Of a stretch of 64,000 nucleotides of DNA, positions 44,720 to 54,000 are shown piece by piece. The translations under genes and the position numbers were made by a program. The DNA lies in NCBI RefSeq assembly GCF_023221595.1, contig NZ_CP096563.1:4222001-4286000 (forward strand), in the 5' to 3' direction. The DNA is from Rhodococcus qingshengii JCM 15477 (GTDB lineage Bacteria > Actinomycetota > Actinomycetes > Mycobacteriales > Mycobacteriaceae). Under the pieces are notes generated by a model that worked only from the letters and a program-made list of their open reading frames with translations, did not search any database and was not told where the DNA came from. Positions within the stretch are counted from its first letter, which is position 1. The number at the start of each line of letters is the position of its first letter.

Positions 44720-45500
44720 CGTGAGCGGACGGTTGGTCTCGACCATGCGGCGGGCGCTTCCCGCGCTCGCCGTGGTGGTGCTCCTCGTGGCGGCGTGGCA
44801 GATCTACGTCGAGATCAGTGGGATTCGGCCGCAAGTACTTCCGTCTCCGGGGCGCGTTCTGTCCCAGGGGTGGGACAACCGCGAGATCATCTCCGGCCAC
44901 GCCTGGTCGACATTGCAGGTCACGTTGGTCGGCTTCACTGTTTCATTGGTGTTGGCCTGGATTCTTGCTGTGGTCGTGGACTTTTCGCCGTGGTTGTCAC
45001 GCGCGCTGGTACCACTTTTTGTCGTCTCGCAGACGCTGCCGATCATCGCCATCGCGCCGCTGATGATCATCTGGTTCGGCTTCGGGTTGTTGCCGAAGGT
45101 GTTGGTGATCGCCCTTGCGACGTTCTTCCCCATGACCATCGGACTCATCGAGGGATTTGCCGCGGCCGATCGGGAAGCGGGCGCTCTCCTGCGCAGTATG
45201 GGCAGCACTCGCTGGCAGGAGTTCCGATACGTTCGCCTTCCTTCGGCAATTCCGCGATTCTTCACTGCCCTGCGCATCGGCATCACGTATGCGGTCGTGG
45301 GTGCGGTGTTCTCCGAATACGTCGGCGCTACTTCCGGTTTGGGTATCTACATGAGCACCCAGAAGAACTCCTTCCGCACCGACCTGGTGTTGGCGGCCGT
45401 ACTGGTGACCGCGTTGATCAGTGTCACGCTGTACTTGCTGACGTTCGCCATCGAGCGCATCGTTGCACCATGGGCGATGAACGAAAGGTCGCGGACATGA
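44697..45500 (+). CDS. thiX: Thiamine-precursor ABC transporter permease
   Basis: 267 residues, six membrane segments, and the cytoplasmic EAA loop EGFAAADREAGALLRSMG. The ATG at 44697 overlaps the end of thiY by 23 bases and has GGAG upstream; the GTG at 44721 just after the thiY stop is a shorter possibility. Ends in an ATGA overlap with the ATPase gene. Confidence 0.92.
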   Translation: MSISTRPDVSGRLVSTMRRALPALAVVVLLVAAWQIYVEISGIRPQVLPSPGRVLSQGWDNREIISGHAWSTLQVTLVGFTVSLVLAWILAVVVDFSPWLSRALVPLFVVSQTLPIIAIAPLMIIWFGFGLLPKVLVIALATFFPMTIGLIEGFAAADREAGALLRSMGSTRWQEFRYVRLPSAIPRFFTALRIGITYAVVGAVFSEYVGATSGLGIYMSTQKNSFRTDLVLAAVLVTALISVTLYLLTFAIERIVAPWAMNERSRT

Positions 45501-46303
45501 CTGACCCGATGGTCGAGGATGCAATGGTCGAAATCCAGGACCTGACCAAGAGGTTCGACACGGCCGGAGAATCGCGTCTCGTGCTCGATTCGGTGTCCTT
45601 TGGTGCCGACGCGGGCGAATTCGTGTCGGTGATCGGGCCGAGCGGCTGCGGCAAGAGCACGATCTTCAACGTCCTGGCCGGGCTCGAATCCCCGACCGCG
45701 GGTTCGGTCCGTGTGGGCACGCGCGCAACGGAATCCGAACCAGCCACCGAGGTGCATACCGCGTACATGCCGCAGAAAGATCTTCTGTTCCCTTGGCGTT
45801 CGGTACTGGACAACACGGCCCTCGGTTTGGAAGTGCAGGGAGTCGGCAAGAAGGAAGCACGCGAGCGCGCTCGCGAGTTGTTCCCGGCGTTCGGACTGTC
45901 CGGATTCGAGGACGCCCGGCCGTCACAACTGTCCGGCGGCATGCGCCAGCGAGCGGCGATGCTGCGCACCGTTGTTCAGGGCAAACCTGTCCTGCTGCTC
46001 GACGAGCCGTTCGGCGCACTGGACTCGTTGACCCGCACCGAGATGCAGGCCTGGCTACAAGACGTGTGGCAGCAGTACCGGTGGACCGTGCTGATGATCA
46101 CCCACGATATTCGTGAAGCGATCTATCTGTCCGATCGCGTGGTCGTTCTGTCGGCGAGGCCGGCAACGGTCAGGTGCGTCGTCGACGTTCCCTTGCCGAG
46201 GCCACGCGAACTGGACATGATCACCTCGCCCGAGTTCGCCGACGTCGAGCGTGAACTGCTTGCCGTACTCCACGACGAGACGCGCAAGTCGCTACACCCC
46301 TAG
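45497..46303 (+). CDS. thiZ: Thiamine-precursor ABC transporter ATPase
   Basis: 268 residues. Walker A GPSGCGKST at 47-55, Q-loop YMPQKDLLFPW, signature LSGGMRQRAAM, Walker B LLLDEPFGALD, and the switch His in MITHDIREA. Complete ABC ATPase of the nitrate/taurine/HMP class. The ATG overlaps the thiX stop by four bases. Last gene of the riboswitch operon. Confidence 0.93.
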   Translation: MTDPMVEDAMVEIQDLTKRFDTAGESRLVLDSVSFGADAGEFVSVIGPSGCGKSTIFNVLAGLESPTAGSVRVGTRATESEPATEVHTAYMPQKDLLFPWRSVLDNTALGLEVQGVGKKEARERARELFPAFGLSGFEDARPSQLSGGMRQRAAMLRTVVQGKPVLLLDEPFGALDSLTRTEMQAWLQDVWQQYRWTVLMITHDIREAIYLSDRVVVLSARPATVRCVVDVPLPRPRELDMITSPEFADVERELLAVLHDETRKSLHP

Positions 46304-46591
46304 CGGTTACTGACAATGCGCTGAGAGCGCGCCGATTTCACCTGCCGTTCAAGAGAAAGTGCATCGCAACGGTGCAACTTCGCGTAGGATGTCGCGGCGC
46401 GTTCGCCCAAAACGCCTTAATATCAGCAAGATCCGAACGCTCGACACGCAATCCGCCAACGCTGCACAATTCTCTGTACTCTTCGGTAACGTACACTCGG
46501 TCGCCTACGAGACCAACGGCCAGAAGGTAACTGGACGGTAAAGCGGAATCGTGGAGGCACAGTCATCGCAACAGATTTGGAAAGGGACAGC

Positions 46592-47149
46592 GTGAGCACA
46601 CTGCAGTCAGGTCAGAGCCTCGGAGTCGGCCAGGAACTCAAGTCCGACAACGGCGCATACACCCTCACCTTGCAGGACGACGGCAACCTGGTTCTGTCCG
46701 AGGGCGGACAGGCTGTTTGGGCCGCAGGCACCAACGGATCCGGCGCCAACCGCGCCGAGGTGCAGGCTGACGGAAACTTCGTCATCTACAAGGACTCCGA
46801 CGCCGTGTGGGCATCGCAGACCGCAGGCAACGACGGTGCCTCCCTCTCGGTTCAGGACGATCGCAACGTCGTTCTGTCCGTCGGCGGAAATGCTCTGTGG
46901 TCTTCGGACACTGCAATCGCAGCGCCGGCCGCCGAGGCTGCCCCGGAGCCCGCTCCGGCACCCGAGCCCGAGCCTGCCCCCGCCGCTCCGGCAGCGCAGA
47001 GCTACACCGTCGAAAGCGGCGACACCCTGTGGGCGATCGCAGAGCGTTTCTACGGTGACGGCAACCAGTACCAGCGCATCGCGGATGCAAACGGCATCCC
47101 GAACCCGGATCTCATCAACGCCGGTCAGGTACTGACGATCCCCGCCTGA
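46592..47149 (+). CDS. Bulb-type lectin domain plus LysM domain protein
   Basis: 185 residues from a GTG with GGAAAGGGACAGC upstream. Residues 1-110 are a B-lectin repeat array (LQDDGNLVLSE, VQADGNFVIYKD, VQDDRNVVLSVGG, matching the QxDxNxVxY motif). An Ala/Pro/Glu-rich linker follows, then a C-terminal LysM (YTVESGDTLWAIAERFYGDG). No signal peptide or membrane segment is seen, although both domains bind sugars of cell walls. The 288 bases upstream hold no gene; a strong terminator follows. Confidence 0.88.
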   Translation: MSTLQSGQSLGVGQELKSDNGAYTLTLQDDGNLVLSEGGQAVWAAGTNGSGANRAEVQADGNFVIYKDSDAVWASQTAGNDGASLSVQDDRNVVLSVGGNALWSSDTAIAAPAAEAAPEPAPAPEPEPAPAAPAAQSYTVESGDTLWAIAERFYGDGNQYQRIADANGIPNPDLINAGQVLTIPA

Positions 47150-47164
47150 TTCACTGCTTGACCT

Positions 47165-47206
47165 GGCCCTGGGTGCCGACGTCCGCGTCGGCACCCAGGG
47201 CCTTTT
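47165..47206 (+). terminator. Terminator of the lectin-LysM gene
   Basis: A perfect 17-bp stem (GGCCCTGGGTGCCGACG with its complement) around a TCCG loop, followed by TTTT. Confidence 0.92.
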
Positions 47207-47314
47207 GTGTTCTACGCCACACAGATTCGCGTCCCGCCCAGCAGACCCTGATACTCCATTGCGGCATCTTTTCGCCTACAGTACTTCCGTACTGCTCCCG
47301 AAGGACAGGTGTGC

Positions 47315-47797
47315 ATGAAAGACAGAACAGTCATGATCGGCGCTGTCGCAGTGGCCGCTCTTTCTCTGACATCAGGCCTCGTTTTCGGCGGAGCAGCCGG
47401 CGCATTCGGTGCCGGCGGCCCTGTGGTGAAGCCTCCCACTCTGGTCTCGTCGGTTTCCGTGGAGTCCGTCACCGGGATCGAACCGGCCGCGTTCTACAGC
47501 TCGGTTGCAGTCCCCACGGTTGTCATCCCGCCGACGCCGACCTGGCGAATCGCCGACGAGACGACTGCTCCTCGTAATCAGCCGCTTGTGGTGACCGCGA
47601 CAAGCACGAGCTCCGCCACCTCGACTACGACGGCCACCAGTACGACAACACCCGTCTCATCCACGACAACTGCGTCGGCTACCGCGACCTCGTCACCGAC
47701 CGCGACGGCCACAACCACCAAGACCAGCACCACCCCCGTTGTCACGACCGGATCCACGCCGCCCGTCGTCGAGGTCTCGCCCGTTCTCGCCGGATAA
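47315..47797 (+). CDS. Secreted Ser/Thr-rich low-complexity protein
   Basis: 160 residues. Signal-like N-terminus (VMIGAVAVAALSLTSGLVFGG), then a low-complexity region dominated by Thr, Ser, Ala and Pro from about residue 85 (TSTSSATSTTTATSTTT). It resembles a cell-wall or surface stalk, possibly glycosylated. No sorting motif is seen. The function is not recognised. ATG at 47315; GTG at 47309 is possible. Confidence 0.7.
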   Translation: MKDRTVMIGAVAVAALSLTSGLVFGGAAGAFGAGGPVVKPPTLVSSVSVESVTGIEPAAFYSSVAVPTVVIPPTPTWRIADETTAPRNQPLVVTATSTSSATSTTTATSTTTPVSSTTTASATATSSPTATATTTKTSTTPVVTTGSTPPVVEVSPVLAG

Positions 47798-48009
47798 CCC
47801 TCGCCCTTTCGCCCGCACACCGCCTGGCGTGACGGCGGTTACAGGCACACTTCAGTCGCCGCTCTCGAATAACCGATCTACCTGCGACTACCTTCCTCGT
47901 CGTCACGGTTCGTGGTCCGCTGCAATCCGGTCGACCGGAAAAGGACAGCAGCATTGTCGGAGCCTCGCGATACCGTATAGGTCTGAGCTTTTGCGGAAGG
48001 AGGTGGCTG

Positions 48010-49356
48010 ATGAGCGCAATGGGCTTCGATCTCGATGTCAGTGTCGACCGGGCGTGGGCAGAATTTCAACGTCGCCTCGGCGATCACATTTCCATCATGG
48101 TCGACGGCGACGTTCTTGCCGTGGAATCGTCCACCGGCGACTTCGATCCAGCTGACGGCGCAGCGCCATGCGTTCAGTTCCTCGTGTGGGACGAGAACAC
48201 AGTCCGCTGCGAGGTTCCTTCCAACGACTTCCTTCATCCGCGCTATCGACTCGAAGATGCCGACGAACAAAAGTTGATCGCACTCGGCTGGAATCCGCCT
48301 TCCGAGAATCTGGAGGATCCGAACAACTCCCCCGCCTTCTGCGTCGACAAGGCGCAGAACTGGGCCGATCAGCTCGCAGCGATGACTGTCGCTGCATTCC
48401 GTGATGTGTTCGGTGTGCACCACCCGGCTTTTCTATCCAGCGATCTCACCGGCAACGAGCAGACTCCGGATTTCGATCCGTCGGTCGTCGAGTCGACAGA
48501 ACTTCCGACACTCGACCCCACCGCGGCCTACATGCCCAACGACATCGACCACCTCAAGGAGTTGGTCACTCTCGCTTTGCTTCCCATGCTCGGCACTCTT
48601 CCCGAGCGAGACAGCGACGGCGACATACCCATTCGTGTCGGTTCGACTGTCATGTTCGTCGGTCCGCTTTCCGAGTCCATGGACGTGCAGTTGTTCTCCC
48701 CACTCGTTCAGGACATCAGCAACCGCACTCGTGCAGCCGAGGTCATCGCCGATCTCAACCGCAAGTGGTCGCGCATCAAGTTCGTCTTGATCGACGACCG
48801 TCTGTCGGTGTTCCTCGAGGTGGCGGGTTCGCCATTCGTTCCCAAGCAACTCACCGATACGTGCGCCGCCCTGACGTCGTTCCTGCGTACCGTGGACGAC
48901 GAGTTCGCCGCACGCGTCGGCGGAGACCTCTTCTTCGCGAGCAAGAGCGGTGACTCCTCCTCGCTGCAGCCCGATCTGACGGCCGAGGACCTGCCTCCCG
49001 AACTCGAGACCCTGCTGCACCTCGATCTGGACGTGGCCGAGGATCTCGACGCGGTAGCCGATGTCTGTGGTCGTGATCGCGATCTGATTCTTCAGCTCCT
49101 CCACATCAGCAACGAATGGCAGATTCAGCTGCGTAGTCAGGCTGTGGACGCCCACAGTCGCGGAGACGCCGAAGAGGCTGCGGGATACGAGGATCAGGTC
49201 GGCGGGTGGGAACTCATGGTCGACCGTCTGCGAGGGGCCTTGCGACTGGTGGTCCTACCCAATTCTCGAACCGAGACGCCGGCAAAGCCGCAACCTGAGC
49301 AAATGGGCTTGTTCGCCGATCCCTTGCAACAGAGCCTCTTCGACGATCCGTCCTGA
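48010..49356 (+). CDS. YbjN / TY-Chap-domain protein
   Basis: 448 residues, cytoplasmic. A middle region (about 225-320) resembles the YbjN/type III chaperone-like fold (IKFVLIDDRLSVFLEVAG). It is bracketed by actinobacteria-specific domains, and the C-terminus is acidic and ends SLFDDPS. Such proteins are thought to act as chaperone-like factors; the partner is unknown. Very good ribosome site GGAAGGAGG. The 212 bases before it show nothing else. Confidence 0.7.
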   Translation: MSAMGFDLDVSVDRAWAEFQRRLGDHISIMVDGDVLAVESSTGDFDPADGAAPCVQFLVWDENTVRCEVPSNDFLHPRYRLEDADEQKLIALGWNPPSENLEDPNNSPAFCVDKAQNWADQLAAMTVAAFRDVFGVHHPAFLSSDLTGNEQTPDFDPSVVESTELPTLDPTAAYMPNDIDHLKELVTLALLPMLGTLPERDSDGDIPIRVGSTVMFVGPLSESMDVQLFSPLVQDISNRTRAAEVIADLNRKWSRIKFVLIDDRLSVFLEVAGSPFVPKQLTDTCAALTSFLRTVDDEFAARVGGDLFFASKSGDSSSLQPDLTAEDLPPELETLLHLDLDVAEDLDAVADVCGRDRDLILQLLHISNEWQIQLRSQAVDAHSRGDAEEAAGYEDQVGGWELMVDRLRGALRLVVLPNSRTETPAKPQPEQMGLFADPLQQSLFDDPS

Positions 49357-49377
49357 CAACACGGATCGCCTTTCCCG

Positions 49378-50745
49378 CTATTCGAAGTGGGATTTGAAGA
49401 TCTGTCCGTGGACGCCCACGGTTCGATCGACAACCTGCGAGACCGTGAAATCGGCTGCGGCAGAAAGATAGGCGTAGGCCGTCGCTCGATCCATTCCGCG
49501 ATCATGCTCGAGGAAGTCGAGCGCGTTGACCACCGCGCGCCGCATGGCACCGTTGAGGTCACTGTTCTGCCCATCGACCGAACCGTTGGGGTCGGACAGG
49601 CCGATCGGAATCCAGGCCTCCTCGGTCTCGGCGAACGGGTATCCGAAAGCCACCGATGGAGCCTCACCGGAGTTCTTCTTGCACACGCTTAGTCGGAACG
49701 TGCCGCGCAGCGAACCTTCCATCGCCGTCAGCGCTGCCTCGCCGTCGCCCATGGCCATGTGGGGGTCACCGACGTAGAAGAGGGCGCCTTCAGCGAATAC
49801 CGGCAAATAGAAGGTTGATCCGACACCGAGATGCCTGATGTCGATGTTTCCGCCGCCCAGGGTCGGAGGAATGGAGTTCGACGACGGGGATGTCGGGTCT
49901 GCATCCGCAGAATAGGCAACTCCCATCATTCCCATGAAGGGCCGCAGGGGAAACCGCACCTTCGACTGTCCGAAAGGCATCACGCCCTTGCCGTCTTCGA
50001 TCGCCGTGAAAGTGGAAACACCGCCGTACTTCAACGGGTCCTTTGTTGCGCGCCCGTCTGTGGCGACCGGCGGCATGACTTCGTCCAGAGTGATTCCCGC
50101 TGGAGCGGTTCCGTCTGCTGTGACGGCGAGAGCGCCCTTGCCGTGTCTGCTCGACACAACGCCGTACGGCACGCGGGGAATGGCTTCGAGAGTCTCGATC
50201 TTGAGTACGTCTCCAGGCTGGGCGCCTTCGACGAAGACCGGGCCGGTGACGACGTGCGGTCCGTCCTTGTCGAAGTTTCGTTCGGTTCGGTTGTATTCGG
50301 CCGCAACGGCAATCGCATCCTCGAGCACGTCCTTCTCGGAAACGCCTTTGCTACCGAAGTATTCGAGAGGATTGCGCCCTTGATCCTCGAGAATTCCCTC
50401 GTGCGAGAGGGCGTCGATCGTGACGGTCTGGCCCGACTTCATCCGCATCACCTCGCGGGTGTGGATGTTGGGCACATAACCCCACATGACGTCCGACGGA
50501 TCCGAACTCAGATAGTGATCGCCACTGACGTTTCCGCTGCCCGGCTGCAGAATCGGAATGCCATCGGCGAACGGTAGTGCAGAGGAGGACGACCCAGCCG
50601 GTGACGCGTTCGAGTGCGCGCATCCCGAAGCCACACCGGCAACTCCTACGCCCGCACCGAGGGCAGCGACTGCCCTCATGAATCCGCGTCGGCCAAGACC
50701 TTTCGTCAGGTCTTCGGCTGCGTTGCGGGCAAGAGTGTATTCCAT
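49378..50745 (-). CDS. Acetamidase/formamidase family protein, Tat-exported lipoprotein
   Basis: 455 residues. Twin-arginine signal GRRGFMRAVAALGAG (Arg19-Arg20) ending in lipobox VASGC (Cys42), so it is exported folded and lipid-anchored. The FmdA/AmdA domain includes GPVFVEGAQPGDVLKIETLE, VCNPRWS-type loops and SVCKKN. Most family members are cytosolic, so the exported form stands out. It likely hydrolyses amides outside the membrane. Confidence 0.85.
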   Translation of the reverse strand: MEYTLARNAAEDLTKGLGRRGFMRAVAALGAGVGVAGVASGCAHSNASPAGSSSSALPFADGIPILQPGSGNVSGDHYLSSDPSDVMWGYVPNIHTREVMRMKSGQTVTIDALSHEGILEDQGRNPLEYFGSKGVSEKDVLEDAIAVAAEYNRTERNFDKDGPHVVTGPVFVEGAQPGDVLKIETLEAIPRVPYGVVSSRHGKGALAVTADGTAPAGITLDEVMPPVATDGRATKDPLKYGGVSTFTAIEDGKGVMPFGQSKVRFPLRPFMGMMGVAYSADADPTSPSSNSIPPTLGGGNIDIRHLGVGSTFYLPVFAEGALFYVGDPHMAMGDGEAALTAMEGSLRGTFRLSVCKKNSGEAPSVAFGYPFAETEEAWIPIGLSDPNGSVDGQNSDLNGAMRRAVVNALDFLEHDRGMDRATAYAYLSAAADFTVSQVVDRTVGVHGQIFKSHFE

Positions 50746-50858
50746 CGAGATTCCTCCGGAGTGCGTGACGATGTGCGACTGCGAAGAAAGCTAGACCCGA
50801 TTTGTTACTCGTTCATTACCATTTCATGGCAGGAAAATACCGTTGACTGAGAATGAAT

Positions 50859-51977
50859 TCAGCGACGGCGAAGCCGCCACAGCGACGTCGTTTCACGTGC
50901 CCGGGCGGCGTGAAGCGCATCGGTTCGGTCACTGACCTTTGCGTGCGTCGGTTTGACGTCCATGCGATCGACAACAGTGAGCCCACCGGCCGCAATCAGA
51001 TCGTGCAGTTCGGATCGCGTTCGGAGACCGAGGTGTTCGGCAATGTCCGAGAGGATCAGCCACGCTTCTCCCGCGTCGTCCAGATGCGCTGCGACACCAG
51101 TCAGGAAGCCCTTCAGCATCGCTCCAGCGGGGTCGTAGACGGCGTATTCGATGGGCGAGGTGGCCTTGGCCGGAATCCAGGGAGGATTGCAGACCACCAA
51201 CGGAGCGGTGCCTTCGGGAAAGAGGTCTGCTTCCACCACGGTCACCTGATCGCCGTAGCCAAGCCGCGAGAGGTTGCTACGAGCGCATTGCAGTGCCCGG
51301 GGGTCCTGGTCGGTGGCCGTCACTGCCTTGACACCGCGCTGCGCCAGTACGGCAGCAAGAACGCCGGTGCCGGTGCCGATGTCGAAAGCCGATTCCGTCG
51401 ACGGCACTGGCGCAGACGCGACAAGATCGACATACTCCCCGCGGACGGGTGAGAACACTCCGAAGGCGGGATGCACTCGTGCGTCGAGAGCCTCGATGAA
51501 AACACCTTTGCGGTGCCACTCGTGAGCGCCGATCGCGCCGAGGATGTCACGCAACGAGCGAACCGAAGGCTCACCGGTAATCCCGAAAGCTTCGGTCAAC
51601 GCGACTTGCGCGTCCGGGGCTCGCCGGAGTGGAATCGACAGATCTGCATCCAAGGGAATTAGCAGCATGCCGAGGATCTGCGCGCGGCGTCCTTGGGTCT
51701 GCCGGTGGAGATGGAAGGCTTTGGCGGGATCGTCGGAGGCTCGGCGCGGCTTGCGGTCGATGCGCGACGCGACGGCCTTCGACAGTTGGCGAGCGTTCTG
51801 AAAATCTCCGCGCCACAACAACGCCGTGCCTTCGCATGCCAAGCGATAGGCGTCGTCGGCCTTCATCGTGTCGTCGGCGACGACGATGCGCTTGGGCGCC
51901 GGGGCGTTGCTCGTCGAACCCCAACGGGCCGATTGCTCGGCGTCGTTCTCGGTCCACACAGCGAATTGTTCAGTCAT
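50859..51977 (-). CDS. SAM-dependent methyltransferase, HemK/PrmC-type NPPW motif
   Basis: 372 residues. A family-specific N-terminal domain of about 180 residues precedes the Rossmann methyltransferase: motif I FDIGTGTGVLAAVL (GTGTG at 201-205) and motif IV NPPW (264-267), which methylates a side-chain amide or base nitrogen. Lacks the usual PrmC N-terminal domain, so the substrate may not be release factors. ATG at 51977; the 113 bases before the acetamidase are empty. Confidence 0.8.
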   Translation of the reverse strand: MTEQFAVWTENDAEQSARWGSTSNAPAPKRIVVADDTMKADDAYRLACEGTALLWRGDFQNARQLSKAVASRIDRKPRRASDDPAKAFHLHRQTQGRRAQILGMLLIPLDADLSIPLRRAPDAQVALTEAFGITGEPSVRSLRDILGAIGAHEWHRKGVFIEALDARVHPAFGVFSPVRGEYVDLVASAPVPSTESAFDIGTGTGVLAAVLAQRGVKAVTATDQDPRALQCARSNLSRLGYGDQVTVVEADLFPEGTAPLVVCNPPWIPAKATSPIEYAVYDPAGAMLKGFLTGVAAHLDDAGEAWLILSDIAEHLGLRTRSELHDLIAAGGLTVVDRMDVKPTHAKVSDRTDALHAARARETTSLWRLRRR

Positions 51978-52106
51978 GTAAGCCCTTCCGGCGTCCGACG
52001 CATAGCGGCCGGTCTACCGGCTGATGTGGTCCAGATCTGCAAAATCTGCTCGTCTGGTGTCCACACTAGTCGGGACCGGCCGCGCTACATGACTGCGAGA
52101 GGGATG

Positions 52107-53222
52107 TCAGCCCTTGGCGACGCGAGCTGCCTCGGCGATCCGAGCCTCGGCGACCGCGTCAGCAGCCTCTCCGGCGAGGATTCCGTCCTTCTTCGACTTC
52201 GCGAAGATCTCGGTGACCGTGTCGAAGATCTTCTCGACCTTGAGCTTGACCTCTTCGGCCGAGTTGCCCTTCAGCTCGCCGGCGACCTGGATGAGGCCGC
52301 CGCCGTTCGCCACGTAGTCAGGTGTCCAGGTGATGCCGCGGTCGCGGAGGATGTTCTCGACCTCGGGGACGGTGAGCTGGTTGTTGGCAGCGCCGCAGAC
52401 AACCTCGGCCTTGATCGAGCGTGCGGTCGTGTCTGTGAGGGTTGCGCCCATCGCGCAGGGTGCGTAAACGTCGAGATCGGCGTCGATGATGCTGTCGACG
52501 ATGCTCACCTGCGGGAAGTCAGCCTTGACACGGTCGAGCGCTGCGGCGTTGACGTCGGTCGCGAGAACGGTTGCGCCGTCTGCGAGGAGGAGCTTGATCA
52601 GCTCGTAGCCGACCTTGCCTGTGCCCTCGACACCAACAGTCTTGCCTGCGAGCGACGGAGTGCCCCAATGCGATTGTGCCGCGGCGCGCATCGACTGGAA
52701 TACGCCGAGGGCCGTCATCGGAGCGCTGTCGCCGGAACCGCCGACCGTGGCGTTGCGGCCGACGACGAAGTCGGTGTTACGACCGATGATGTCGAGATCG
52801 TTGGAGTTGGTTCCGACGTCACCAGCGGTGATGTAGCGGCCACCGAGGGTCTGGACGAATTTTGCGTAGGCGCCGAGCAATTCGTCGGTCTTGGCCGTTG
52901 CGGGGTCGCCGATGATGACAGCCTTGCCGCCGCCGAGGTCGACGCCGGCAACCGCAGCCTTGTAGGTCATGCCGCGCGAGAGGCGCAAAACGTCTGTGAC
53001 TGCGGCAGATTCGTCGGAGTACGGGTAGAAGCGCGTTCCGCCGAGCGCGGGACCGAGCGTCGTGGAGTGGATGGCGACGATGGCCTTGAGGCCGCTCGCG
53101 GGATCCTGGAAGAAGCTCACCTGCTCGTGGGGGTAATCGCGCAGGTAGTCGGCGCGATCGAACACGCCCGCAGTGTCGTCATGGGAAACAACGGAGTTCA
53201 CGGGCTCGGCGGTGAGAGTCAT
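52107..53222 (-). CDS. Branched-chain/valine amino-acid dehydrogenase
   Basis: 371 residues from ATG 53222. Glu/Leu/Phe/Val dehydrogenase family: GPALGGTRFYPY substrate loop, catalytic lysine in DLGGGKAVI, nucleotide motif VGVEGTGKVGYEL, and GAANNQLT. Closest in feel to Streptomyces valine dehydrogenase. It deaminates a branched-chain amino acid to a 2-oxoacid with NAD. It would feed the bkd complex at 26.4 kb. Divergent from an Lrp-type regulator. Confidence 0.88.
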   Translation of the reverse strand: MTLTAEPVNSVVSHDDTAGVFDRADYLRDYPHEQVSFFQDPASGLKAIVAIHSTTLGPALGGTRFYPYSDESAAVTDVLRLSRGMTYKAAVAGVDLGGGKAVIIGDPATAKTDELLGAYAKFVQTLGGRYITAGDVGTNSNDLDIIGRNTDFVVGRNATVGGSGDSAPMTALGVFQSMRAAAQSHWGTPSLAGKTVGVEGTGKVGYELIKLLLADGATVLATDVNAAALDRVKADFPQVSIVDSIIDADLDVYAPCAMGATLTDTTARSIKAEVVCGAANNQLTVPEVENILRDRGITWTPDYVANGGGLIQVAGELKGNSAEEVKLKVEKIFDTVTEIFAKSKKDGILAGEAADAVAEARIAEAARVAKG

Positions 53223-53285
53223 TGTGGGATAGACCTTTCCGAAGGATAAACGGGGCGCAGTCGAAATATTGGGACGAATTGGCCG

Positions 53286-53314
53286 TTGGGTACTATTGGG
53301 GACAAATAGCCCAA
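53286..53314. promoter_or_regulatory. Long imperfect palindrome upstream of the dehydrogenase gene
   Basis: TTGGG-CTATT and AATAG-CCCAA face each other around GGGGACA, about 65 bases from the dehydrogenase ATG. Candidate Lrp-type site. Confidence 0.45.
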
Positions 53315-53407
53315 AGAGAATCCCGCTGAGCAATTCGTGGAACCAATGCTCTGCCTGAGTTACGATTTGGTCAATGCAAATCTCTTGAACTAGTCAATTC
53401 GATCATC

Positions 53408-53425
53408 CAGTGACTCATATCACTG
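53408..53425. promoter_or_regulatory. Dyad just before the Lrp gene
   Basis: CAGTGA-CTCATA-TCACTG is a perfect 6-6-6 inverted repeat directly before the GAGGAGAGG ribosome site of the regulator gene. It could mediate autoregulation. Confidence 0.45.
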
Positions 53426-53441
53426 AGGAGAGGTTCACAAA

Positions 53442-53954
53442 GTGCTCAGCATCGACAAGCTCGACGTCCAGTTGCTCGGTCTGCTCAGCAAGGACTCGAG
53501 GATGAGTGTGGCCGAGTTGGCCAACTCGTTGGGCGTCGCCCGCAACACCGTCCAGTCGCGAATGAAGCGCATGGAATCCAACGGACTTCTCACCGGGTTT
53601 CGGCCGAATCTCAATCTCCCCGAGGTCGGTATCCCGATTCAGGCATTTGTCGGTCTGGAACTCGAGCAGGGCAAGATCAGCGCAGTCGCTCGGAGTCTGA
53701 CCGAGTTGCCCGAGGTGATCGAAATTCACGCCACGACCGGTCGCGAGGATTTGCTCGTTCGCGTCGCCACCTCGACGCACGCGGCCCTGCAGAAGTTGGC
53801 CGAGCAGATCGTGTCACTTCCAGGCGTCACGCATTCGACCACGACCATCGCTCTGACCAATCCCCTTCCGTATCGAATTCAGCCTCTCCTCGAGCACCTC
53901 ACCAATGACGCCGGCTGGGGTCGTTCGACCGCCTTCCCCCGTCAGCAGGACTAG
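53442..53954 (+). CDS. Lrp/AsnC-family regulator of the dehydrogenase
   Basis: 170 residues. HTH: LDVQLLGLLSKDSRMSVAEL followed by LGVARNTVQSRMKRM. The RAM domain follows. GTG start with a GAGGAGAGG ribosome site. Divergent to the branched-chain dehydrogenase, an arrangement known for BkdR/Lrp-type activators that sense branched-chain amino acids. Confidence 0.87.
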   Translation: MLSIDKLDVQLLGLLSKDSRMSVAELANSLGVARNTVQSRMKRMESNGLLTGFRPNLNLPEVGIPIQAFVGLELEQGKISAVARSLTELPEVIEIHATTGREDLLVRVATSTHAALQKLAEQIVSLPGVTHSTTTIALTNPLPYRIQPLLEHLTNDAGWGRSTAFPRQQD

Positions 53955-54000
53955 GACGGGTGGTCGCGTCGATGCTTCCCAGTGCGCTAGTTTCATGGTT

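Noticed and set aside
46304..46591. c-di-AMP (ydaO) riboswitch before the lectin-LysM gene
   Set aside because: Such riboswitches often precede wall genes, but I could not find the conserved sequence blocks.
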